The notes below the pieces were generated by a model that saw only the letters and a program-made list of their open reading frames with translations, made no database searches and was not told the origin of the DNA. Shown here one piece after another: positions 25,476-31,998 of a stretch of 48,249 nt of DNA. Origin of the DNA: Promethearchaeota archaeon (GTDB lineage: Archaea > Asgardarchaeota > Lokiarchaeia > Sigyniarchaeales > SOKP01); the NCBI GenBank assembly GCA_016840165.1, contig JAEOSU010000047.1, positions 1-48,249 of the forward strand. Direction: 5' to 3'. How positions within the stretch are numbered: the stretch's first letter is position 1; each line of letters starts with the position of its first letter. The position numbers and the translations under genes are program-made.

Positions 25476-25792
25476 ATTTATCACTTCTTCTTATTTTATT
25501 GAATATTATTCTGATTAATTATTCTCAATATTTTCAATAAATTAACTTTCTCTACTATATAATATATAATTCATAATATTTAAATGTCCCGAACAGTATT
25601 CGGCTGAATCCATAAAGAGCGTATGGAATTCTGAATAGGGAAGATTCAATGAATAAAATAAGGATAATTCAAACATATACTCCTAACTAAAGATATTTTT
25701 CTTATTAATCTAAAAGGGGCAGAAAAGAAGTAAAAAAAATAAAAATTTACAATTTTTAATTTAAAGGAACTGTGTTCTCTGGATGAAATTAT
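25476..25792. other. Gene-free stretch with two adjacent hairpins
   Basis: About 317 nt without a gene. Two hairpins follow one another: CCGAA-cagta-TTCGG (25589-25603) and GAATCCATA-aagagcg-TATGGAATTC (25606-25631, one bulge). An AT-rich TATA-like run (25555-25580) precedes them on the plus strand. An A-rich stretch near 25733-25750 could be the poly-T terminator of the minus-strand gene at 25793. Confidence 0.35.
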
Positions 25793-26128
25793 TTATTTGT
25801 TTGTTATTCCTTCTTGAGTGTATTCATCGTATACGAGAGTACCCAAATAAGTCTTGTATTCACCATATTTAGAGACATCTAACTCTTCTTCATGAAATTT
25901 GGATATTTCCTTAATAGATTCCATGTTAGGCCATTCCTCAATTCCAATAAATTGCCACTTATCGTTTGACTCACTACAGTCAATCATAAAATGTAGTTTG
26001 TAGCCGAGACTTTCCATTTTTTCTCGATCCTTGCGCATAAATTCTTGTTGTTCTTCCTCAGAAAGCGCATAATATGTGTCCTTGATTTTGGTGAACATTA
26101 TTCTAATGATACGCTTTTTTTCAACCAT
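25793..26128 (-). CDS. Hypothetical protein, possible dimeric alpha/beta-barrel fold
   Basis: 111 aa. Beta strand MVEKKRIIRIMFTKI, a helix rich in Glu and Gln (LSEEEQQEFMRKDREKMESLG), strands KLHFMIDC and WQFIGIEEW, then a helix and tail. The strand-helix-strand order resembles ferredoxin-like dimeric barrels (stress-response or YCII-like), but I recognise no exact family. ATG start with GAGGTGAG. It follows the oxidoreductase gene by 14 nt, probably one operon. Confidence 0.6.
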   Translation of the reverse strand: MVEKKRIIRIMFTKIKDTYYALSEEEQQEFMRKDREKMESLGYKLHFMIDCSESNDKWQFIGIEEWPNMESIKEISKFHEEELDVSKYGEYKTYLGTLVYDEYTQEGITNK

Positions 26129-26142
26129 TTTCTCACCTCTGA

Positions 26143-27063
26143 TTAGACTATAGTTATAACTACATTTCCTTTCTTATGTCCCGTTTCGACATATCTGTGA
26201 GCTTCAACAATCTCTTCCAACGGATAGCGCCTATCTATAGCCGCTCTTAAGTTTCCTTCTTCAATTAACTTTTTGAGAAAGGTTAAATCTTCAGTTTTCA
26301 ATTTATTTGGAGAATCTTTTATAACATTGAGATATATTCCTGTCTTCTTAAGAGCCTTTTTACCATAAGAAGATGATATCTTGGCTACTGCATCAAATAT
26401 AACGTCATATTCTTCTCCACTTTGGGTAAAATCTTCTTTTGTATAATCAATGATCTTATCGGCCCCTAAAGATTTCACCATTTCTATATTGGTTGTACTA
26501 CAAACCCCAGTGACTTCTGCCCCAAAATATTTGGCAAGCTGTACAGCAAAGGTGCCAACACTTCCTGAAGCTCCATAGATAAGTACTTTCTGTCCATTCT
26601 GGATATTTGCTTTTCTGAGAACAGTCCATGCTGTAATTCCCCCCGAAGCAAAACCACCAGCCGCTTCTTCAAAGCTTATGTTGTTCGGTTTTAGTGCTAG
26701 TATCCTGTCTTCAGGTAGACATTTATACTCGGCGTATGCACCGAATTTAAATTCAGTTGATCCAAAAACTTGGTCGCCTTTCTTAAAACGCGAGACATTT
26801 TTACCAATTTCTTCTATTTCACCAGCAAGTTCCATCCCTAATATTTTTCTCTTTGGTTTTCTAAGACCCAACATTATATGCAACATGATGGTTTGAAATT
26901 TGGACGTTGGGTGCTTCCCCCTTCGAACTATTACATCCCCTATTGTTACCGATGTTGCATGTACTTTAATCAATACTTCATTATCCTTCGGTATTGGTTT
27001 TTCAACTTCTTCTAAATGCAAAACTTCTGGTGGTCCAAATCTTTCATATACGACTGCTTTCAT
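26143..27063 (-). CDS. Zinc-free MDR oxidoreductase (quinone-oxidoreductase-like)
   Basis: About 306 aa from the ATG at 27063, giving [15 protein letters not shown], the common start of the family. GroES-like N-domain ([27 protein letters not shown]), then Rossmann [23 protein letters not shown] and [13 protein letters not shown]. The catalytic and structural zinc ligands of true alcohol dehydrogenases are absent, so it is a medium-chain NAD(P)H:quinone/enone reductase type. Upstream codons to TTG-27093 are open, and GGTGA sits near 27090, so a start 10 codons earlier is possible. Substrate unknown. Confidence 0.82.
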   Translation of the reverse strand: MKAVVYERFGPPEVLHLEEVEKPIPKDNEVLIKVHATSVTIGDVIVRRGKHPTSKFQTIMLHIMLGLRKPKRKILGMELAGEIEEIGKNVSRFKKGDQVFGSTEFKFGAYAEYKCLPEDRILALKPNNISFEEAAGGFASGGITAWTVLRKANIQNGQKVLIYGASGSVGTFAVQLAKYFGAEVTGVCSTTNIEMVKSLGADKIIDYTKEDFTQSGEEYDVIFDAVAKISSSYGKKALKKTGIYLNVIKDSPNKLKTEDLTFLKKLIEEGNLRAAIDRRYPLEEIVEAHRYVETGHKKGNVVITIV

Positions 27064-27132
27064 TTTTTCTTTAAGTTCTATTTTTTTCACCAAATTGATA
27101 TTAATAATTTCTTAATAATTGAATAATTGAAT

Positions 27133-27498
27133 TCAAAAAATTTGAGTCAATGCATACCAAATAGTAAGAGCATTGAACCCAAAACTTACAATGAGCAAAA
27201 ATATATCGTAAGCCTTATAACCCTTTATTCCAACGAGATTAAAAACAAAAAAGAAAATGGCTACGATAATATTTACCCAGCTGTTCAATGGATTTTCTAA
27301 TATCAGAGACAGTACAGCCATAATAATCGGGATCACCATTATTATTGCCATTCCAAAATATACTATTTGTTTCACTTCTCTACCTTCTATCTCTCCAGGT
27401 TTGAAATCCCCAGCAAAAATTCGCAAAACATCACCTAATAAATAACATAACATTAAAGCTACCCACAAGAATGAAAGTATTATCTTTACATCGTCCAT
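27133..27498 (-). CDS. Four-helix membrane protein, DUF6326-like
   Basis: 121 aa with four transmembrane helices. MDDVKIILSFLWVALMLCYL and LLGDVLRIFAGDFKPGEI, with small charged loops, resemble the DUF6326 family as I recall it. Function unknown. ATG start. It lies between the oxidoreductase gene and the duplicated membrane protein, all on the minus strand with short gaps. Confidence 0.65.
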   Translation of the reverse strand: MDDVKIILSFLWVALMLCYLLGDVLRIFAGDFKPGEIEGREVKQIVYFGMAIIMVIPIIMAVLSLILENPLNSWVNIIVAIFFFVFNLVGIKGYKAYDIFLLIVSFGFNALTIWYALTQIF

Positions 27499-27580
27499 AG
27501 TTATATCACATCTATTTTGTTGGTTTTTCTTTACCGGCGATAAAAATAAAAAAAATAAAATAAAATTAGTTATCTTTTGA

Positions 27581-27943
27581 TTAAGTACTCTTATTTGTGC
27601 TTAGCTTTAATAAACCTCCCGCTAATACACCGAATACTATCGTGAGGGAGATAGCAACAACCAGAAACATCATATTCTCTGGGGCGATTATCGCATAACA
27701 TACCCAAACAACGCCTATAGCTGCACCAAATAACCAGCCAAGTAATTGTTTATAGTCAATCTTACCTCTACTTATCTCAAAAAACCCGCCAGATAATACA
27801 CCAAATATTATCGTAAGGGAGATAGCAACAGCCAGAAATATCATATTCCCAGGGCCGAGTATCGCAAAACATATCCAAATAACAGCTATAGCTGCACCTA
27901 AGAGTTCCCCAAGCAATTTTTTATAATCATACAAATCTTCCAC
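27581..27943 (-). CDS. Membrane protein built from two 57-residue repeats
   Basis: 120 aa with four transmembrane helices. Residues ~7-61 (DYKKLLGELLGAAIAVIW...) and ~64-118 (DYKQLLGWLFGAAIGVVW...) are tandem copies. Each has two helices and ends FGVLxGG. The duplication is still visible in the DNA. Start GTG with AAGGAGA just upstream. No family recognised; small repeats of this kind suggest assembly into a symmetric membrane complex. Confidence 0.65.
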   Translation of the reverse strand: MEDLYDYKKLLGELLGAAIAVIWICFAILGPGNMIFLAVAISLTIIFGVLSGGFFEISRGKIDYKQLLGWLFGAAIGVVWVCYAIIAPENMMFLVVAISLTIVFGVLAGGLLKLSTNKST

Positions 27944-28092
27944 AATCTCCTTTTTTTCATTTTATGAATATTTTACTTAGAAAAATATTATTATCATAAA
28001 AATATTGTTACTATGTGTTAAAATTTGCAGTGATTGAGAATATATATTCACAAATATAGAAAAGAATTAATAGTATCGCTGAAGAAAAAATT

Positions 28093-28929
28093 TTAATCCA
28101 GTTTTTGAGTCCTATTTTTCCTTATCCAATCTATTGCAAAATCAACTAAGTGTCTTTGAGAAAAAAGTCTAGCGTCAGCGAGTCCAACCTTTTTAATTAC
28201 TATTGCCATTTTGGTTTCAAAATCATGTCCTAGGTCTTCAAAATCGTCGGTAATTACATTCAATTCTTCCCATTGGACCCACTGTCTTTTATTATTAACC
28301 AGAATACTCGATCCCTGAGTTTTATAATATTTTTCCTTATAATCGCTTCGGAATTCTGCAAGATGAATGGAAGTATTGCTTGAATGACCTACTCCTAATA
28401 ACAACACCTTACCATCTAATTCATAAATTCGTGCTAATGGCGACCCTTCTCCTAAGTCAGAGTCAAGACTATGGTCTTTTGTAATAAATTTTGCTTGCTC
28501 TCCCCATGCACAAAAAGATGAATCGGGATGATTACTCCGTATCACTCCTGCATATTTTCTGAAGGTCTCTGGGATTATCCCTACACCTCTCGTTGGTGTT
28601 TTATCAACATGAAAAGCAGGTGTATGTTCTCTGATAACTGACCACCAACTTTTTGGCACTGGAGGATTTTGCCATTCACTAGGATCAGTATTTCCTGCTG
28701 AAAAAGTTGGCATTATAAGGGTTCCTTTTTTTCCTATAACATCTAGCAGTGCATCAATTACAGAAACTGGACCTCCCACCGTCCAACCCAACTGACTTAA
28801 AGAACTATGTACTAAAAGGATATCCCCTCGTTTAATTCCGAGATTTGCAAAATCATCCTTTAATGATTGTCTCGTGTTTGGTTTTAACGTTTTCTCAATG
28901 ATATTCCGTTCTCTTTCAATATAATTCAT
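28093..28929 (-). CDS. AAC(3)-family N-acetyltransferase
   Basis: 278 aa, usual family length. Motifs: RGDILLVHSSLSQLGWTVGG, GTLIMPTFS, TPTRGVGIIPETFRKY, SNHPDSSFCAWG and LLLGVGHSSNTSIHLAE. These match aminoglycoside 3-N-acetyltransferases and the related YokD fold. In archaea such proteins are unlikely to serve antibiotic resistance; the true acceptor amine is unknown. ATG start. It overlaps the upstream small gene by 4 nt. Confidence 0.85.
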   Translation of the reverse strand: MNYIERERNIIEKTLKPNTRQSLKDDFANLGIKRGDILLVHSSLSQLGWTVGGPVSVIDALLDVIGKKGTLIMPTFSAGNTDPSEWQNPPVPKSWWSVIREHTPAFHVDKTPTRGVGIIPETFRKYAGVIRSNHPDSSFCAWGEQAKFITKDHSLDSDLGEGSPLARIYELDGKVLLLGVGHSSNTSIHLAEFRSDYKEKYYKTQGSSILVNNKRQWVQWEELNVITDDFEDLGHDFETKMAIVIKKVGLADARLFSQRHLVDFAIDWIRKNRTQKLD

Positions 28930-29138
28930 GATACCTCTTCTCTTTTCTCATTTAAATCTTTCTTCTTAGCCCCTTCTCTCTCTTTCCGTTTTTTTAACAC
29001 TTCATCAAGAGCTTTTTGACGTCTCCTTTCTCGCTTCTCCCAGAAGTCGGGATCGACCATGTTTGCTTTCATATTTTCTACCATTATTCTTGCGATCTCT
29101 TCGGCATTTTGGTCCTTTTTCTTTTTCTCTTCACTCAT
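28926..29138 (-). CDS. Small charged helical protein
   Basis: 70 aa. MSEEKKKKDQNAEEIARIMV is followed by a continuous Lys/Arg/Glu-rich helix (FWEKRERRRQKALDEVLKKR). No membrane segment or family. I chose the ATG at 29138 over the TTG one codon before it. It overlaps the AAC(3)-like gene by 4 nt, so the two are translationally coupled; a partner or regulator role is a guess. Confidence 0.6.
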   Translation of the reverse strand: MSEEKKKKDQNAEEIARIMVENMKANMVDPDFWEKRERRRQKALDEVLKKRKEREGAKKKDLNEKREEVS

Positions 29139-29345
29139 CAAGCAAAAACTCTAATTCTTGAATTATTATTTACTTTAATTTAAAAATAGATATAAATGAT
29201 TAAGATAATTTTGAAACTAAAATCAACATACAAAAAAATCAAAAAAAAAGATAAGACTAGATAACAACCGCAAAAGAGTATTTTACTAATTATTATTTTA
29301 GACTTATTTTATATTAATACTTTTATGGATTTCAAATCCATATCT

Positions 29346-29609
29346 TTAATAACGAAAACTTCTGTTTCCGCCTCTATTATATGGATTAAATTGTTGAGGA
29401 GCCTTCTCTGTAACTACTACATTGCTCGCTTGTGGTCCTTTTTGACCATCGACCACTTCAAATTCCACTTTATCTCCTTCATTAAGGGTTTTATATTCGT
29501 CTTCACGACCGGAAAGCGCACTATAATGCACAAACACGTCGGTACCCTCCTCAGAGTTTATAAATCCATATCCTTTTCGGCTATTAAACCATTTTACTGT
29601 TCCTTTCAA
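29346..29609 (-). CDS. Cold-shock domain protein (CspA family)
   Basis: 87 aa. [17 protein letters not shown] carries RNP1 (KGYGFI) and VFVHYS is RNP2; both are intact. The rest of the OB fold follows ([21 protein letters not shown]). The tail of ~20 residues ([17 protein letters not shown]) is basic and aromatic, an RGG-like RNA-binding extension. It binds single-stranded RNA/DNA as a chaperone. The leader (29610-29660) contains the palindrome CCGTTAACGG at 29631-29640. Cold-shock proteins are common in bacteria and scattered in archaea, so an old transfer is possible. Confidence 0.93.
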   Translation of the reverse strand: MKGTVKWFNSRKGYGFINSEEGTDVFVHYSALSGREDEYKTLNEGDKVEFEVVDGQKGPQASNVVVTEKAPQQFNPYNRGGNRSFRY

Positions 29610-29851
29610 TTACAAAACCTTTTATTCTTCCCGTTAACGGTTACAAGGGAGGAGCATAACGCATTAACCTTCTACTTATACCAAATTAACAAGACAATTT
29701 ATTTTTTCTTAATATATATTTTTTTTAATTCATAACTAATCGTTAAGAATTAATTTCTAAAAGATTGGTTTGATAATATACTTTTGCCTTTTAATAAGGA
29801 AAAATTGATAAAAAAATATATTAGGAATAATATTTATATACTATGATAAAT

Positions 29852-29896
29852 ATGAATTAAATGAATTAAATGAATTAAATGAATTAAATGAATTAT
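29852..29896 (+). repeat. Five tandem copies of ATGAATTAA
   Basis: Four perfect 9-bp units (29852-29887) and a fifth imperfect one (ATGAATTAT, 29888-29896) lie between the TATA-like TATTTATATA (29831-29840) and the AbrB-like start at 29911. Each unit is also a minimal Met-Asn-stop frame. The repeats would be transcribed as part of the leader. Confidence 0.7.
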
Positions 29897-29910
29897 ATGA
29901 AGTGAAAAAA

Positions 29911-30162
29911 ATGAGTAAACATCGACATTCTAAAGGTAAACACCAATTTTTCGGGTCAGTGAAAGTTGGTGAAAGTGGTCAAATAGTGATTCCTAAGAGA
30001 GCTCGAGATGTTTTTAAAATAAAATCAGGTGATCAATTGCTTATATTCGGAGATATTAATAAAGGGCTTGGAATAATAAAAGCAAGCGAATTAAGTCATT
30101 TTGCTTCAGAATTTTTCAGTTCAATTCAAAAAAATGACAAGGAGGAACAAAATGAAGAATAA
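29911..30162 (+). CDS. AbrB/SpoVT-type DNA-binding protein
   Basis: About 83 aa. The swapped-hairpin AbrB domain is clear: GSVKVGESGQIVIPKRARDVFKIKSGDQLLIFGD. A helical acidic tail follows. GTG-29902 is possible, but ATG-29911 has GAAGTGA five bases upstream. These proteins are transition-state regulators or antitoxins. No toxin gene is adjacent, and the methyltransferase follows with an 11-nt overlap, so a regulator of that gene is more likely. Repeats in its leader may be its own operator. Confidence 0.8.
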   Translation: MSKHRHSKGKHQFFGSVKVGESGQIVIPKRARDVFKIKSGDQLLIFGDINKGLGIIKASELSHFASEFFSSIQKNDKEEQNEE

Positions 30163-30724
30163 AAATAAAGTAGGATCTAAACACCATAATTCAAATTTAG
30201 ATTTTAAAGGAATGGCGTTTTTTTTCAAAATCCGTGATATATTCAAACCTCCCATAAAAAAGATCAATCGTTCAATGGTTAAGAAGGGATATTCTGTTTT
30301 GGATTATGGATGTGGGTCAGGAAGCTATACTTTTGCTACCGCTAAGGTCGTTGGTGAAAAAGGCAGAATTTATGCTGCAGATATTCATCCACTTGCTATT
30401 GAGAAAGTAAAAAAGAGAGCACAAAAGAATAATCTTGAAAACATCGAGACCATTTTAACGGATTGTGACACTAAATTAGGCGATAAATCTGTTGATGTGG
30501 TAATTTGTTTTGACGTGATGCATGCGATAGCGGATAAAAATAAGCTAGTGAAAGAATTTCATAGGGTTTTAAAATCTGATGGATATTTATCCTTCGATGA
30601 TCACCATTATACTGAAGAAGAAATCATGAAAATTTTTTCCGATGGCAATCTGTTTAAATTAGAAGAGCAAAAGGATAAGATCTTTAATTTTAAAAAAGTG
30701 AATGGCGTTAATCTAAGTGAATAA
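30152..30724 (+). CDS. SAM-dependent methyltransferase (type 11)
   Basis: 190 aa. Motif I is VLDYGCGSGSYTFATAKVVG, then IYAADIHPLAIEKVKKRA (motif II), VVICFDVMHAIADKN and FHRVLKSDGYLSFDDHH. It resembles UbiE/arsenite-type small methyltransferases, but no arsenite-binding cysteine motif is visible. ATG at 30152 with AAGGAGG eight bases upstream. Overlaps the AbrB-like gene; its 3' end overlaps the convergent cysteine-rich gene by 17 nt. Substrate unknown. Confidence 0.85.
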   Translation: MKNKNKVGSKHHNSNLDFKGMAFFFKIRDIFKPPIKKINRSMVKKGYSVLDYGCGSGSYTFATAKVVGEKGRIYAADIHPLAIEKVKKRAQKNNLENIETILTDCDTKLGDKSVDVVICFDVMHAIADKNKLVKEFHRVLKSDGYLSFDDHHYTEEEIMKIFSDGNLFKLEEQKDKIFNFKKVNGVNLSE

Positions 30725-31274
30725 CGAATTCACACGCCTTTCCCCCGCTAACTATCGTCTGGAGCATATCAACTTTCACATCTTTATCAAGTAATACTTT
30801 AAATAAGTCTTTTAACCATCCTAAGGAGCAATAACAGTAAGTTTCTGGGATAGGTTCTTTTGCTACTTGAACACCGATATGACAATAACACTTATTAAAT
30901 TTTGCTACAATCGTATTTCCTTTTAATTTGAAATATTCTTCGTCACCAATAATCTGGTTAAGATTTTTGATAATTTCTTTAATCCCGTTTGATTTATCTT
31001 TAACTTGAAGTGCTCTTTCAAGAAAATGGTTTTGAAAGCAATAATATCCCATCGTTTCCATAACTCCACTTTTTTTTTCTTTTTTATCTACTACGTTATC
31101 AAAATTTTCCATGAGTTCTTTCATGCATACTGCCATTTCTGGATCGCTTGTAATGGATTTACATTTTGCACAATCCTTCACTATTTTCTCATATGTCCCT
31201 TCTCCAAGTTGTTCAGAAACTATCGTTTTAAACCCTTCAAACCAATCGTGATATTTTTCTTCCATAATATTCAT
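30708..31274 (-). CDS. Cysteine-rich protein, DUF6144/V4R-like
   Basis: 188 aa. Cysteines are frequent: CAKC near residue 35, MAVC, YYCF, and the C-terminal CYCH, ETYCYCSLGW, GGKACEFVI. The pattern 'YC.CS.GW ... TI..GG..C.F.I' recalls DUF6144 or V4R-type domains, which bind small ligands or metals; I cannot be sure which. ATG start. It overlaps the methyltransferase at its 3' end and is divergent from the longin-like gene at 31331. Confidence 0.65.
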   Translation of the reverse strand: MNIMEEKYHDWFEGFKTIVSEQLGEGTYEKIVKDCAKCKSITSDPEMAVCMKELMENFDNVVDKKEKKSGVMETMGYYCFQNHFLERALQVKDKSNGIKEIIKNLNQIIGDEEYFKLKGNTIVAKFNKCYCHIGVQVAKEPIPETYCYCSLGWLKDLFKVLLDKDVKVDMLQTIVSGGKACEFVIHLD

Positions 31275-31330
31275 CTAATTCTTTGTAAACTAAAAAATAT
31301 TAATATTCTAAAATCAATTATATATGAATT

Positions 31331-31735
31331 ATGCTTGATATTATATTAATTCAGCATGATGTTTCAGGAATCAATCTGGTGGAATATCGTCAACCCCATA
31401 CAAAAATTGGGACGGAGCATTCTAATATTTTTAGCGGGTTTCTTTCGGCAATCCAAAATATCACCACTGAATTGAATATTGGAACACTCATTCTCATCTC
31501 AACTGAAGGATCTCGGGGTCATAATTGCATAATCGTGCCTCGTTCGCCGATCAATGTAATTATTTTGGTTGATAGTACTGATCCAATCGACTTATGGCGT
31601 GAACAAGGTCATATCATTGCAGATAAATTCTTTGAGCATTATGGAACCGAGTTTAACCCAAATGATATAAATAAGTTTAGAGATTTTTCCGATACCTTGA
31701 AAGGATTGTGTTCTACTCATGAATATTGTGAATAA
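31331..31735 (+). CDS. Longin/roadblock-like small protein (candidate)
   Basis: 134 aa. Alternating strands and helices: LDIILIQHDVSGINLVEYR (strands), SNIFSGFLSAIQNITTELN (helix), TLILISTEG and NCIIVPRSPINVIILVDS (strands), HIIADKFFEHYGTEF and FRDFSDTLK (helices). The order and the 'SGFLSAI' helix resemble longin-like domains common in Asgard archaea, where they partner with small GTPases, and the C-terminal domain at 45590. No GTPase gene is adjacent. Assignment is by pattern only. Confidence 0.55.
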   Translation: MLDIILIQHDVSGINLVEYRQPHTKIGTEHSNIFSGFLSAIQNITTELNIGTLILISTEGSRGHNCIIVPRSPINVIILVDSTDPIDLWREQGHIIADKFFEHYGTEFNPNDINKFRDFSDTLKGLCSTHEYCE

Positions 31736-31786
31736 TGAATCCTAAACTATTTATAGAAAAAAAGGTAGTTACATATTAATGATCTT

Positions 31787-31919
31787 TAATAACACCGCTA
31801 TAGCAAAGTGTACAAGGGAAAATGAACCTTTAGTCAATTTGCTCGTTGTGTTATTATTATTATAAGCGAAACGAATCCACATAACTAATTTCTTTTCTCT
31901 TTTCTGTGGTTCGGTTCGC
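31787..31919 (+). ncRNA. Structured RNA or leader upstream of LeuRS (candidate)
   Basis: Nested helices: TAATAACAC (31787-31795) pairs perfectly with GTGTTATTA (31848-31856); inside it AGCAAA (31802-31807) pairs with TTTGCT (31838-31843), and AAGG (31814-31817) with CCTT (31827-31830). A second stem-loop follows: 31866-31881 (GCGAAACGAATCCACA) with 31905-31919 (TGTGGTTCGGTTCGC), two bulges. It lies 80 nt before the LeuRS start. It could be a leader, a small RNA or processing signal; strand is assumed from context. Confidence 0.4.
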
Positions 31920-31998
31920 GTGAAGCATAGATTATAGTTAAAGAAATTTTGGTTAGGGATTTGTTCTCGTAAAATAATAGACCTAATATGGGATAATA

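Noticed and set aside
27063..27093. ATA start for the MDR oxidoreductase, five bases after GGTGA
   Set aside because: The family normally begins at the ATG ([10 protein letters not shown]), so unlike the acetoacetyl-CoA synthetase there is no homology upstream to demand it.
28093..28929. AAC(3)-like gene as an antibiotic-resistance determinant
   Set aside because: No mobile element or resistance context, and base composition matches the surroundings; a house function is more likely.
29902..30724. AbrB-like gene plus neighbour as a toxin-antitoxin pair
   Set aside because: The neighbour is a methyltransferase with intact SAM motifs, not a known toxin type.
31905..31920. GGTTCGGTTCGC as a possible tRNA T-arm before LeuRS
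   Set aside because: The T-arm stem does not form; the bases pair instead with 31866-31881.
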